Assembly (NCBI GenBank): GCA_963804055.1 | Contig: CAWDOU010000013.1 | Location: 248,001 to 312,000 of the forward strand | Source of the DNA: Bog-473 sp963804055 | GTDB lineage: Bacteria > Actinomycetota > Acidimicrobiia > Acidimicrobiales > RAAP-2 | Direction: 5' to 3' | DNA length: 64,000 nt | Part shown: piece by piece, positions 33,818 to 43,026 of the stretch | How the letters are laid out: each line of letters opens with the position of its first letter | How positions within the stretch are numbered: the stretch's first letter is position 1 | Notes under the pieces: model-generated | Database searches by the model: none | Seen by the model: the letters and a program-made list of their open reading frames with translations, nothing else | What the model was told of the DNA's origin: nothing | Program-made: the position numbers and the translations under genes

Positions 33818-35404
33818 CTAGGGCCGTTCGAGGATCACCCCTTCGAAGGCCGCCAATCGAAGGTCACTCTCGACGACCTCGCCCTCGCGTCCGCGCTCGG
33901 TGCAGACCTGCACGGTGCCGGTGACGCCGGACAGGACGGCCGCTTCGGAGGACATGTTGAGCACCACGACGTGGCGCTCGCCGCGCGTCCACGCCCATAC
34001 CTGCTCGGGCGTATCCAGTGACTCGGTGTCCCCGGTGCTGAACTCCAGGTGGCGGCGGCGGAAGGCGATGAGGTCACGGCACAGCGTCAGGAGGGAACCC
34101 GGGTCTTCTCGCTGCCGGGCCACATTGGCCGCCGCCAGGTCGCCCAGCGGCAGCCACGGGCGGGCGGCGTCGGTGAAGCCGCCCCCGGGGCCGTCGCTCC
34201 ACTGCATCGGCGTCCGGCCGGCGTCCCGCCCTTCGTAGTACGGGTAGAAGCGCACCCCGAGGGGGTCGCGCATGTCCTCGTGTGCCACCGCGACGTTGGC
34301 CATCCCGATCTCGTCGCCCTGATAGAGCACGGGCGTGCCACGCAGGCTCAGCAGCATGAGCATCGCCAGCCGGACCCTGGACGGGTCGTCCTCGGCCCAG
34401 CGGGTGGGAAAGCGGAACATGTCGTGGTTGGAGCCTGTCCACGCCGGCCACGCTCCGGGCGGGAGCGCCGCCTCGGTCTCCTCGACGATCGCCCGCATGG
34501 CGGCGGCCTGGAACGGCGCGCTGATGAAGTTGAAGTTGAAGGCCAGCCCGAGTTCGTCGGTTCCGTCGCCGTAGAACTCCGCCAGCTTGTCCACCGGGAC
34601 GGGCGTCTCGCCGATGAGGAGCCGGGGCTCGTCGTAACGATCGGCCAACCGGCGCCAGCGCCGGATCACCTCGTGGACCTCGGGCCGATTGGCGTTGTAG
34701 ACGCTGCGTTGCCCGAACATCTGCGTCTCGAAGTCGTCGTCCTCCGTGGCCGGCGGGTTGTCGCGGAGTTCGGCATCCTTGATGATGACGTTGCACACGT
34801 CGATGCGGAACCCGCCGACGCCCCGATCGGACCAGAAGGTGAAGATCTGGTCGAAGGTGTCCCGCACGTCCTCGTTCCACCAGTTCAGATCCGGTTGTTC
34901 GGCCAGATGGTTGTGGAAGTAGTACTGCCCCGTCGTCTCGTCGAGCGTCCAGCCCGGACCGCCGAAGCTGCTGATCCAGTTGTTCGGCAACTGCCCGTCT
35001 TCTTTCCCATCGGCCCACACGTACCAGTCCCGGTGGGCCGCCGTGCGCGACGAGCGGGCATCGACGAACCAGGGATGCTGCTCGCTCGTGTGGTTGGGCA
35101 CGATGTCCATGAGGACGTGGATGCCGCGCCGGTCCGCCTCGGCCACCAACCGCTCGAAGTCGTCCATGGTGCCGAATTCGGGAGCGATGGCGCAGAAGTC
35201 CGAGACGTCGTAGCCCCAGTCGGCGTTGGGCGACACGGTGACCGGCGACAGCCAGATGCCGTCCACGCCGAGCCACGCCAGGTGGTCGAGGTGTGCAGTC
35301 AGGCCTGCGATGTCGCCGACTCCGTCCGCGTTGCTGTCGGCGAACGAGCGCGGGTAGATCTGGTAGAGGACGCCGGACTTCCACCACGGTTCGTCGGTCC
35401 TCAT
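33818..35404 (-). CDS. GH13 alpha-glucosidase / trehalose- or oligo-glucan hydrolase
   Basis: The 528-aa alpha-amylase family protein opens WWKSGVLYQIYPRSFADSN. It has the (beta/alpha)8 motifs DIVPNHTSEQH, GFRIDV (nucleophile D202), LIGET (acid/base E266) and GSNHD (D328). The subfamily resembles oligo-1,6-glucosidase / alpha-glucosidase, cutting alpha-glucosidic bonds in small glucans. It is cytoplasmic (no signal peptide). The ATG at 35404 overlaps the stop of the upstream dioxygenase-like gene (ATGA), so they are co-translated. The upstream frame continues but belongs to that gene's region and is not coding here. Confidence 0.9.
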   Translation of the reverse strand: MRTDEPWWKSGVLYQIYPRSFADSNADGVGDIAGLTAHLDHLAWLGVDGIWLSPVTVSPNADWGYDVSDFCAIAPEFGTMDDFERLVAEADRRGIHVLMDIVPNHTSEQHPWFVDARSSRTAAHRDWYVWADGKEDGQLPNNWISSFGGPGWTLDETTGQYYFHNHLAEQPDLNWWNEDVRDTFDQIFTFWSDRGVGGFRIDVCNVIIKDAELRDNPPATEDDDFETQMFGQRSVYNANRPEVHEVIRRWRRLADRYDEPRLLIGETPVPVDKLAEFYGDGTDELGLAFNFNFISAPFQAAAMRAIVEETEAALPPGAWPAWTGSNHDMFRFPTRWAEDDPSRVRLAMLMLLSLRGTPVLYQGDEIGMANVAVAHEDMRDPLGVRFYPYYEGRDAGRTPMQWSDGPGGGFTDAARPWLPLGDLAAANVARQREDPGSLLTLCRDLIAFRRRHLEFSTGDTESLDTPEQVWAWTRGERHVVVLNMSSEAAVLSGVTGTVQVCTERGREGEVVESDLRLAAFEGVILERP

Positions 35405-36294
35405 GCGACTGCCTCCCGCCAGGGCGAGAGATCGAGCATCGGATAGCGGGCGGCCACACCGGCCAGCGTCTCGGCGGTCCAGTAGGGGTGACCCGGCGAC
35501 GGGAAACCCAAAACGGTCAGCTGGCGCACGCTGGCCTGGGACACGAAGCGATACCACGACATGTCCTCGCCGGCATTGGGCAATCCGTGCGATCCCAGCC
35601 AGTCGGTGGCTGCTGGTTTGTACGAGACGTGCACCATGAACCTGGCCCCCCGGGGCGCCGTCATGCGCACGCCGCGGTGATAGACGTCGGGGCGGTAGGC
35701 CAGGATGCTGCCGGCCGGGCCTGTGGCCGGGACCTCGGCCGCATACAGATCCGCATACTCCGTCGGGCTCAGATAGGTCCGCTCCACCGGGATGTCCGCC
35801 GTCAGCCGGCGCGACACCACCCGGGTCGCCGCCGTCTCCGGCGTGACGTCGCTGAGGTAGACGAACATCTCCAGCTGCTGGTAGCCGGGCTCGTGACGGG
35901 GCACCACGAGCGTGTGGTTGCCGAAGTCGACATGCAGGAGCTGCTCGTCGCTCAGCGCCGCCTCGCCGTACTTTGCGCTCACCATGGCCTGGTAGAGCCG
36001 GAGGTCGCCGATGCCGAGCAGCTGTTCGGCCAGGTCGATGATGCGGTCGTGCACCACGATGTCGTTGAGCGGCGCGTCCTCGAACGGGAAGCGGGGCATG
36101 ACGCGGTGCGAGTCGATCCGGAAGGGCTCGTTGCGGGCGGGGTCCACGTCGTCTGCGAACTCCTCCGCCGTCGGCACCAGGCCCGGAAGGACGGCCCGTG
36201 CGGCGGCAATGGTCTCGGGCGGCAGCAGGTCGCGCACCATGCACCACCCGTCCTCCTCCCACTGGGCCTGCTCGGCCTCGTTGAGCACGCCCAT
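35401..36294 (-). CDS. Phytanoyl-CoA dioxygenase family protein
   Basis: The 297-aa Fe(II)/2-oxoglutarate oxygenase has the metal site in LLHVDFGNHT (H121, D123) and DVYHRGV (H206). ILAYRPDVYHRGVRM and RGARFMVHVSY come from the last strands. The family hydroxylates fatty acyl or small-molecule substrates. Its coupling to a GH13 glucosidase by a 4-nt overlap is unusual and may point to a sugar-linked substrate, which is inference. ATG 36294 begins MGVLNEAEQAQWEEDGW; a longer frame upstream is low-complexity and rejected. I see nothing of note in 36295-36516. Confidence 0.85.
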   Translation of the reverse strand: MGVLNEAEQAQWEEDGWCMVRDLLPPETIAAARAVLPGLVPTAEEFADDVDPARNEPFRIDSHRVMPRFPFEDAPLNDIVVHDRIIDLAEQLLGIGDLRLYQAMVSAKYGEAALSDEQLLHVDFGNHTLVVPRHEPGYQQLEMFVYLSDVTPETAATRVVSRRLTADIPVERTYLSPTEYADLYAAEVPATGPAGSILAYRPDVYHRGVRMTAPRGARFMVHVSYKPAATDWLGSHGLPNAGEDMSWYRFVSQASVRQLTVLGFPSPGHPYWTAETLAGVAARYPMLDLSPWREAVA

Positions 36295-36516
36295 CACGCC
36301 GCCTCGGGCCGTGGGCGACCGGTCGTCCTCAGTGCAGTCATCACGGTGCGCAGCCCTCCATCCCCGTTCGCCACGGCTCGGAAGCATGCCACAGTGCTCC
36401 TCCGTCGGAATGAGATGATCGCCCTGCTCAGAGCCCTGGGCACGGCCTTCTCGTAGGCGGTGGTGCCTCAAGGTTCGCCGCGACCGTTCCGACATCAACC
36501 TGTGGACCTCTTGGCC

Positions 36517-36759
36517 ATGGGACTCACCGATGATGCACGGCCAGCCGTCACACGCCCCCAGCAGCAGACCCCTGCACGCCTCCGGCGGGCCAAGCTCATG
36601 ACCGCGTTCGTCATCACCGCCGTGGTGGGCCTGGGATCCTACGCGGCCACCTACCGCGCCCTCGTCATCGTTTCCACGCCGTCCGCCCCGTCGGGGTCGA
36701 TCGCGCCGGCGCCATCCGGCAGTAGCACCGTCCCGGCTCCGGCTCAGGTGCGTCCCTGA
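36517..36759 (+). CDS. Small single-pass membrane protein, unknown function
   Basis: This 80-aa reading frame has a hydrophilic N-terminus, one probable membrane helix (LMTAFVITAVVGLGSYAATYRALVIV split by a Ser-Tyr, about residues 27-52) and a Pro/Ser/Ala-rich tail. A weak RBS precedes the ATG at 36517; an in-frame start at 36460 is possible. It converges on a sensor kinase gene with 2 nt between them. I recognise no family. The single helix and basic flank make it more credible than a random frame. Confidence 0.5.
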   Translation: MGLTDDARPAVTRPQQQTPARLRRAKLMTAFVITAVVGLGSYAATYRALVIVSTPSAPSGSIAPAPSGSSTVPAPAQVRP

Positions 36760-36761
36760 CG

Positions 36762-38183
36762 TCAGACGCGTGACGGCAGTGGCGGCGCGCCCTGCCATTG
36801 CTGGAGGGTGAGCACGAAGCGCGACCCGCCGTCGGCGTTGACCGGTGACTCGGCACGCACCGCGCCCCCCATGGCGGTGGCCAGCTCCGCGACGATCGCC
36901 AGACCCAGGCCCGATCCCATCTGGCGATTCGGCCCCCGATCGGCTCGATAGAAGCGCTCGAACACCCGCGTGAGGTCGCCCTCTGCGATGCCGGGCCCGT
37001 CGTCGTCGACCGTGATCACGCACCCTCCGGACGCCCCGCCCCGGTGCAACCGCACCGTGACGGCGCTGCGGGCGTAGGTCATGGCGTTCTCCAACAAGTT
37101 GGCCAGCAGCTGTGCCAAGCGGTCGGGGTCGGCCATGACCGGCAGTGCAGGGACACCGGCCGTCGGCACGTCCACCACCATGTCGATCCCACTCTTCGCC
37201 GCGGTGGGGCGGAACCCTTCGGCCGTCGTCGTCACCACTTCGGCGGCGTCGGTCGGGCGCAACGCGATCGACAGCTGCCGCGCCTCGAGCTTGGTGAGAT
37301 CGAGCAGGTCCCCGACGAGCCGCTCCAATCGGCGGGACTCGGCGATGATGACGTCGGCCGCCTGCGCGCTGTCCGCAATGGCCCCGTCCTTAATGGCTTC
37401 GGCGAAGCCACGGATGGAGGTGAGCGGGGTGCGCAGGTCGTGCGAGACCGCCAGGAGGAGATGGCGTTCCCGGGCGCGCCCGTCCTCCAGGCTCTGGGCC
37501 ATGTCGTTGATGGACCCCGCCAGCGAGGCGAACTCGGGATAGTCCCCGTGCCGGACCGGGACGCGGCTTTCCAGCTCGCCCGACGCGATGCGGCCCGTGG
37601 CCTCCATCGCCTCCACCAGGGGCCTGGCCATGCGGCGCGACATCTGCCAGGCGACCAGGGCGGCCACGAGCAGCGCCGCTCCCCCGGCCACAATGAAGTA
37701 GCCCCAGCTCGGGCCCAGGCCGCCCACGTCACGGGTGAGCAGCACGGCGACCGTGCCCTCGAAGGCCACGTGCCGACGGCTGCGGGCGCGCAAGGTGTTC
37801 AGCTCGCGCTGCGAAAGCGTCACCGGCGCGACGGCGAAGACCGTATTGCCCTTCCGCCCCGACGTGGTCTGTCCCGCCTGCACGGCCGCCACATCGATGT
37901 CCTGCTCGGTGAGGCCCTCGGGCAGCGGTTTCAGCACGTTGCCCTGGCGATCTATCGAAATGACGTCGGCGTCCTCGAGCGTGAGGGTTTTGCGCACCAC
38001 CCGCAACACGGCCAGCGACTGCGAGCTGATCGTGGACGAGGTCAGCGAGTTGACCTCGCTGACCAACTGCTGCTCCGCCTGGTTGCGCGCCGCGTTCCGG
38101 GTGAGGATCAGGCTGCCCGCGCCGGCGATCACCAGCACCACCGCGACAAGGCCGACCATGGCCAGCATCAGGCGTCGGCGCAT
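36762..38183 (-). CDS. Two-component sensor histidine kinase
   Basis: The 473-aa kinase has an N-terminal membrane helix (MLAMVGLVAVVLVIAGAG), an extracytoplasmic sensor region (about 35-158), a second helix (YFIVAGGAALLVAALVAW), a HAMP linker, HisKA with phospho-acceptor H248 in LAVSHDLRTPL, and an ATPase domain with LLENAMTYA, DDDGPGI and GSGLGLAIV. It pairs with the OmpR-type regulator upstream, 2 nt away. A GTG at 38213 in frame would add ten residues and overlap the regulator. The signal sensed is unknown; the regulator's ATG lies in the same operon. Confidence 0.92.
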   Translation of the reverse strand: MRRRLMLAMVGLVAVVLVIAGAGSLILTRNAARNQAEQQLVSEVNSLTSSTISSQSLAVLRVVRKTLTLEDADVISIDRQGNVLKPLPEGLTEQDIDVAAVQAGQTTSGRKGNTVFAVAPVTLSQRELNTLRARSRRHVAFEGTVAVLLTRDVGGLGPSWGYFIVAGGAALLVAALVAWQMSRRMARPLVEAMEATGRIASGELESRVPVRHGDYPEFASLAGSINDMAQSLEDGRARERHLLLAVSHDLRTPLTSIRGFAEAIKDGAIADSAQAADVIIAESRRLERLVGDLLDLTKLEARQLSIALRPTDAAEVVTTTAEGFRPTAAKSGIDMVVDVPTAGVPALPVMADPDRLAQLLANLLENAMTYARSAVTVRLHRGGASGGCVITVDDDGPGIAEGDLTRVFERFYRADRGPNRQMGSGLGLAIVAELATAMGGAVRAESPVNADGGSRFVLTLQQWQGAPPLPSRV

Positions 38184-38185
38184 CG

Positions 38186-38863
38186 TCAGCCGAACCGGTA
38201 GCCGACGCCCCACACCGTGGCCAGTGGGAGATCGGGGCCGAGCTTCTTGCGCAGCTGGGCCACGTGGACGTCGACGGTCCGTTCGTCGCCGTACCAGTCG
38301 GTGCCCCAGACGCCGTCGAGCAGTTGCTGGCGCGTCAGGGCGAGCCCGACGTTGTTGGCGAGGAACGCCAGGAGGTCGAACTCGCGGGTCGTCAGGGCCA
38401 CGACCTCTCCGGCCAGGCGCGCCTCGCGGCGGCGCAGGTCCACCTCCACCTCGCCCAGAGTGATCACGTCCTGCGGAGCCGGGCCCTCCCGGGTGCGGCG
38501 CAGAATGGCCCGCACCCGTGCCACCAGCTCACGGGGCGAGAACGGCTTGACCAGATAGTCGTCGGCCCCGAGCTCCAGTCCGAGGACGCGGTCCATCTCG
38601 TCGTCGCGCGCCGTGAGGAAGAGGACCGGCACGGTGCTGCGGGTGCGGATCTCGCGGCAGACGTCGAACCCGTCACGTGCGCCCGGAAGGCCCACGTCGA
38701 GGATGACGATGCACGGGTCCTCCCGGACGGAGATCGCCAGGCCCTGCTCGCCGTCGCCGGCCAGGAGGACGCGGAAGCCCTCGCGGCGCAGGTAGAGGTC
38801 CACCAGGTCGGCGATGTGCGGATCGTCCTCCACGACGACGACCGTCCCGGCTTCTGCGCTCAT
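38186..38863 (-). CDS. OmpR/PhoB-family response regulator
   Basis: The 225-aa regulator has an intact receiver: acidic pair in VVVVEDDPHI, phospho-acceptor D56 in IVILDVGLPG, and Lys106 in LVKPFSP. The C-terminal winged helix (about 130-225) has LTTREFDLLAFLANN, DERTVDVHVAQLRKKLG and TVWGVGYRFG. It is phosphorylated by the kinase encoded 2 nt downstream and binds DNA as a dimer. The target genes are unknown. ATG 38863; further upstream the frame reads low-complexity. Confidence 0.93.
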   Translation of the reverse strand: MSAEAGTVVVVEDDPHIADLVDLYLRREGFRVLLAGDGEQGLAISVREDPCIVILDVGLPGARDGFDVCREIRTRSTVPVLFLTARDDEMDRVLGLELGADDYLVKPFSPRELVARVRAILRRTREGPAPQDVITLGEVEVDLRRREARLAGEVVALTTREFDLLAFLANNVGLALTRQQLLDGVWGTDWYGDERTVDVHVAQLRKKLGPDLPLATVWGVGYRFG

Positions 38864-38932
38864 GCCCCAAGCCTTCCACCTCCCGCACCCCGAATTGCCG
38901 GAATGGCCGATCCCCTCACAGAACCATGACGT

Positions 38933-39393
38933 TTGCCGAACGGAGCCGGAGCCGCCGGAGGCGCCGCCACGTCGTTGTCGGGCATCGAGGTCCAGGCCGC
39001 CACGGACATCACCGATCGGGTCGACGCCCTCAATGTCGACATCGCCAAGGTCAACGGGTCCGAGGGGCTCGGGCCGGGTCAAGCGGCCCTGACGGCGTAC
39101 CTGGGCGCCGATGTCGCTCCCCGCGTCTACGTGCTCGTGCTGCCCGCGTCCCGGATCGCCGCCACGGCCGACCACGCCACGGCGACGGCGATACCCGGCC
39201 GTGTCAGATCACCGCCGCCACCAACGCAAGCAACGGCCTGGCCGCGACCGTATTGGCCGACACGGCCGCCCCGTGGAACGCCAACCACGCCCTGCTGGCC
39301 GCGTCCACGGAATCGAGCCAGGCCGTGACCGCCGCGGTGCACAGGGGGCGCGCCGTCGCGGCGCGGGGCCGCGCCGCCCCGACGACCGGCTGA
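38933..39393 (+). pseudogene. Decayed remnant of a secreted Ala-rich protein
   Basis: Two frames carry pieces that read as one protein. Frame one (38933 to about 39195) reads IEVQAATDITDRVDALNVDIAKV, then QAALTAYLGADVAP running straight into RVYVLVLPASRIA. The other frame (about 39200-39393) continues ITAATNASNGLAATVLADTAAPWNANHALLAAS. The abrupt joins suggest two internal deletions plus a frameshift, and no signal peptide remains. Intact relatives, as I recall the family, have coiled-coil-like segments at those joins; this needs an alignment. It is convergent with the aldehyde dehydrogenase gene. Confidence 0.5.
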
Positions 39394-39395
39394 CG

Positions 39396-40841
39396 TCAGG
39401 ACAACAGCATGGCCGTGTTGGCGTTCAGGCCGTTGGCCGCCTTGGAGCGGTGCACCACCTGGAACTCGGAGAACTCGGCCAGGCCCCACGGGCCGTTCTC
39501 CACACCGATACCGCTCCACTTGAAGCCGCCGAAGGGCTGCTGCGGCGCCAGCGCGAGATGCGTATTGACCCATGCCGTGCCGCATTCGAGCTGCGCCGCC
39601 ACATCGGCCGCCCGGTCGGCGTCGGCACCCCAGACCGAGCCCGAGAGCCCGAAGTGGGTGGCGTTGGCACGGTCGATGGCGTCGCCCAGGTCGCGGTAGG
39701 GCACGACCGGCAGCGCAGGACCGAACTGCTCCTCGTCGACGATGCGGCTCCCGTCGGTCAGGCCGGTCAGGATGGTCGGCTCGAAGAAGTAGCCGGGGCG
39801 GTCCATGGCCTTGCCGCCGGTCACCGCGGTGGCGCCGTGCGACAGCGCGTCGGCCACCAGCTCCTTGACCCGTTCGTACTGTGGCTCGTTGTTGATCGGT
39901 CCCAGCTTCACCCCGTCCTCGGTGCCCTCGCCGACCTTGATGCTGCGTGCATGCGCCGCCAGGCCCTCGACCACGTCGTCGTAGAGGGACTCGGGCACGT
40001 AGACGCGCTTGATGGCCGAGCACACCTGCCCGTTGTTGTTGAAGGCGCCGGCGAAGATCGCCGTGGCCACCTCGGCCGGGTCGGCGTCGTCGAGCACGAT
40101 GGCCGGGTCGTTGCCGCCGAGCTCCAGTGTGACGCGCTTGAGGTCGGGCGCGGCGGAGAGCGCCACCAACTTGCCGGTCTCGACGGAACCGGTGAAGCTG
40201 ATCTTGCGCGGCACGGGGTGGGTGGTCATCCACGCGCCGAGGTCGTCGCCACCGCTGACGATGTTGACGACGCCCGGAGGGAACACGTCCTTCAGGATCT
40301 CGCCGACCTTCAACGTCGACAGCGGGGTGTACGGCGACGGCTTGAGCACGAGCGTGTTGCCGGCCAGCAGCGCGGGGGCGATCTTCCAGAAGGCGAGCGT
40401 CAGCGGGAAGTTCCACGGCGTAATGGCCGCCACGACACCGAGCGGCCGGCGGGCCAGCTCCACGTAGGCCGTGTCGTCGTCCTGAATCACCTGCGCCGGC
40501 ATCTCGAGGTTGGCGAAGTACTGGCACCAGATGGCCGAGGCGAAGACCTCGACGCCGGCGTCGCTGAGCGGCTTGCCCTGCTCGGCCGTCAGCACCGGCG
40601 CCAGGTCGGCCGTCGACGCCATCAACACGTCGGCCGCCTGCAGGAGGACGGCGCGCCGGGCCGCCTCGTCGGCCTTCCAGTCCCGGGCGGCCTTGGACGC
40701 GGCGTCGAAGGCGGCGTCGAGCTGCTGGCGCGTGCACTCGGGCGCCTGGGCGAAGACCTCGCCGGTGGCGGGGTTGCGCACACCGAAGGTGCCCTCCGTC
40801 GCAGCGGCGTCCCCGGCAATGGTCATGACGAAATCGGACAT
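39396..40841 (-). CDS. Aldehyde dehydrogenase family protein
   Basis: The 481-aa NAD(P)-dependent aldehyde dehydrogenase has every catalytic element: N144 in ITPWNFPL, E240 in VTLELGGNDP, and the nucleophile C274 in NNNGQVCSAIKRVYV. FGPALPVV and PFGGFKWSGIG follow near the end. It oxidises an aldehyde to an acid through a thioester. The substrate range cannot be read; betaine- or phenylacetaldehyde-type are possible. ATG 40841; the longer frame upstream is low-complexity. It is 95 bp from the TetR gene and in the same direction; TetR control is possible but not shown. Confidence 0.92.
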   Translation of the reverse strand: MSDFVMTIAGDAAATEGTFGVRNPATGEVFAQAPECTRQQLDAAFDAASKAARDWKADEAARRAVLLQAADVLMASTADLAPVLTAEQGKPLSDAGVEVFASAIWCQYFANLEMPAQVIQDDDTAYVELARRPLGVVAAITPWNFPLTLAFWKIAPALLAGNTLVLKPSPYTPLSTLKVGEILKDVFPPGVVNIVSGGDDLGAWMTTHPVPRKISFTGSVETGKLVALSAAPDLKRVTLELGGNDPAIVLDDADPAEVATAIFAGAFNNNGQVCSAIKRVYVPESLYDDVVEGLAAHARSIKVGEGTEDGVKLGPINNEPQYERVKELVADALSHGATAVTGGKAMDRPGYFFEPTILTGLTDGSRIVDEEQFGPALPVVPYRDLGDAIDRANATHFGLSGSVWGADADRAADVAAQLECGTAWVNTHLALAPQQPFGGFKWSGIGVENGPWGLAEFSEFQVVHRSKAANGLNANTAMLLS

Positions 40842-40936
40842 GGCGACTCCTCGGCTGGTCAGGCGGGAGGGCGGGCCCCACCGCTCGGTTCCAATCCTCC
40901 CACCTGCGTCGCCGCCGCTCAACGGACAGCGGTCCT

Positions 40937-41575
40937 TCAGCCGAAGAGCCGCGAGAGGAACTCGTCCACCGTGTCGACGACCCGCCCCCGCAGCGACCGG
41001 TCGTCGGGTGCCGCGGCAATGAGCCCGGCCGCCTCGTTGAGGAAGCCCAGGAGCAGCGCGGCGGCCACCTCCGCATCACCGGGCACGGCGACGCCCTCCT
41101 CCTCGGCGCGGGCGAAGACCTCGGCCAGCAGGGGGGCGCAGGCCACCGCATCGAGCGCCCGGCACGCCTCCATCCCGAGCACCGCGGGGGCGTCGGCGAG
41201 GATGCGCGCCATGGTCGGGTCGGCGCAGGCGTCCATGTAGGCACGGCAGCCCCGGTGCAGCTGGTCCCGCACACCGGTGCCGGCCCGCGCGGCCGTCACG
41301 ACACGCTCCACGAGCTCGCCCTCGAGCTGCTCGACCACGGCTGCGGCCAGCTCGGTCTTGGAGCCGAAGTGGTGGTACAGCGCGCCCCGGGTCACGCCGG
41401 CCTGCTCGGCGATCTCGTCGCGCCCGGTGGCCGCGAAGCCCCGGGTGGCGAAGAGCGCCCGCGCCGCCTCGACCAGGGCCCCGCGGGTGCGGGCGGACCG
41501 GACCGCCTGGGTCTCCCGGGGCCGACGGGCCGGCGTCGTCGTTGTGGTGCCCACCGCGCGCCTCCTCCGGACCAT
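40937..41575 (-). CDS. TetR-family transcriptional regulator
   Basis: The 212-aa regulator has the TetR DNA-binding helices at about residues 26-75: ALVEAARALFATRGFAATG, DEIAEQAGVTRGALYHHFGSK. The C-terminal ligand domain is alpha-helical and variable. Its ATG at 41575 lies 51 bp from the divergent flavin amine oxidase gene, and a 7-bp-arm palindrome fills that gap. It probably represses itself and the oxidase, and is released by an unknown amine or aldehyde. It is followed by the aldehyde dehydrogenase in the same direction. Confidence 0.9.
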   Translation of the reverse strand: MVRRRRAVGTTTTTPARRPRETQAVRSARTRGALVEAARALFATRGFAATGRDEIAEQAGVTRGALYHHFGSKTELAAAVVEQLEGELVERVVTAARAGTGVRDQLHRGCRAYMDACADPTMARILADAPAVLGMEACRALDAVACAPLLAEVFARAEEEGVAVPGDAEVAAALLLGFLNEAAGLIAAAPDDRSLRGRVVDTVDEFLSRLFG

Positions 41576-41577
41576 TT

Positions 41578-41598
41578 ACATGCGGGCAGCACGCATGT
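41578..41598. promoter_or_regulatory. Palindromic TetR operator
   Basis: ACATGCG, seven spacer bases and CGCATGT form a perfect 7-bp-arm inverted repeat. It lies 2 bp upstream of the tetR-type ATG and 28 bp upstream of the amine-oxidase ATG. The 21-bp size suits a TetR dimer. It would block both promoters. Confidence 0.7.
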
Positions 41599-41626
41599 TA
41601 CCTTCGACGGGACCGGGGAGGGAGCC

Positions 41627-43013
41627 ATGAGCACGACTGCCGGTGCAGCGGCTGGGGCCACGAGGGAGGCCGACGTCTGTGTGGTCGGCGCCGGTCTGGC
41701 CGGCCTGACGGCGGCCCGGCGCCTGAGCCAGGCCGGGCGCTCGGTCGTGGTGCTCGAGGCCCGGGACCGTGTCGGCGGGCGGGTGTGGACCAGGACCAGC
41801 CGCGACGGCGTGCCCGTCGACATGGGGGCCTGCTTCGTGGGGCCGGGCCACGACCGGATGCAGGCGCTGACCAAGGAGATGGGCGTCTCCACGTTCAAGA
41901 CCTTCGTCGACGGCGACAACGTGCTGGCCACCGGGGGCAAGGTGCGGCGCTACCGCGGCGACATCCCCCGCATCAGCCCGGTCGCGCTCCTGAGCGCCGG
42001 CCAGGCCATCGCCCGCATGAACGCCATGGCCAAGAAGGTGCCCGTCGATGCGCCCTGGGACGCGCCCAGGGCCGCCGAGTGGGACGCCGTGTCGGTGCGG
42101 GCCTGGCTCAGTGCGGCGCACGTCCCGACCCGGCTCGCCCGCGACCTGGTCGAGGCGACGGTGCGGGCCTGCTTCGCCGCCGAGCTCTCCGAGGTCTCGT
42201 TCCTCAACTGGCTGTTCCTGGTGCGCTCGGCCGGGGGTATCGAGTCGCTGATGAACATCGCCGGCGGTTACCAGGACGCCCAGTTCGAAGGAGGCGTGGG
42301 ACAGGTCCCCGACGCCATGGCCGCCGAGCTCCGCTCGGCGGTGGTGCTCGGGACGCCGGTCACGGCGGTCGACGCTGGTCCGGACCGGGTGACCGTGCAC
42401 GGAGCCGGGTGCACCGTCTCGGCGCGCCGCGTCGTCCTGGCACTGCCGCGCGCCCTGGCGGCCGGGATCCGTTTCGACCCGGTGCTGCCGGCGGATCACG
42501 CGCTCGTTGATCCATCAGGTGCCGGCGGGCACGGAGCTCAAGATGGTCGCCCTCTACGACTCGCCCTTCTGGCGCCACGACGGGGTGTCGGGCGCCACGG
42601 TGGCCACCGACGACGCCATTGAGGTGACGCTCGACACCTGTCAGCCCGACCACGGCCAGGGCGTGGTGGCCGGGTACTCGGCCGGGCCCCGCGCCCGTGC
42701 GTTGGCCGCGCTGGACGTGGCGGAGCGACGGGACGTCTTCGTGCGCATGCTCACCCGCCGCCTCGGGCCCCGGGCCGCCTCCCCGCTCGAGGTGCTGGAG
42801 CAGAACTGGGCCTCGGAGCAGTGGACGCGCGGCTGCTCCATGGGCCACTTCCCCACCGGCGTGTTGACGCAGTACGGGCGGCGACTGCGCGAGCCGGTCG
42901 GACGGCTGCACTGGGCCGGCACGGAGACGGCGTCGACGTCCTACGGCTCCATGGACGGGGCCGTGCGCTCTGGCGAGCGGGCGTGCGAGGAGATCCTGCA
43001 GGCGCCGGCCTGA
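41627..43013 (+). CDS. Flavin monoamine oxidase family protein, interrupted by a frameshift
   Basis: FAD-dependent amine oxidase: the N-terminal dinucleotide motif CVVGAGLAGLTAARRL and the following RVGGRVWT are in one frame (41627 to about 42505). The remaining part (VPAGTELKMVALYD, GCSMGHFPTGVL, GRLHWAGTETA) is in another. The break is near 42506; loss of one G would give LLIHQVPAGTELKM, so it is a one-base insertion there or equivalent. The joined protein, about 460 aa, has the normal family length. It is probably an assembly error or recent inactivation. It oxidatively deaminates an amine with release of H2O2 and an aldehyde, which would feed the aldehyde dehydrogenase nearby. Confidence 0.75.
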
Positions 43014-43026
43014 CGGACCTCGTGGG

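Noticed and set aside
39111..41240. Long frames on both strands over the aldehyde dehydrogenase and TetR genes
   Set aside because: Only the minus-strand aldehyde dehydrogenase and TetR frames carry family motifs; the others are Arg/Gly/Ala-rich shadows.
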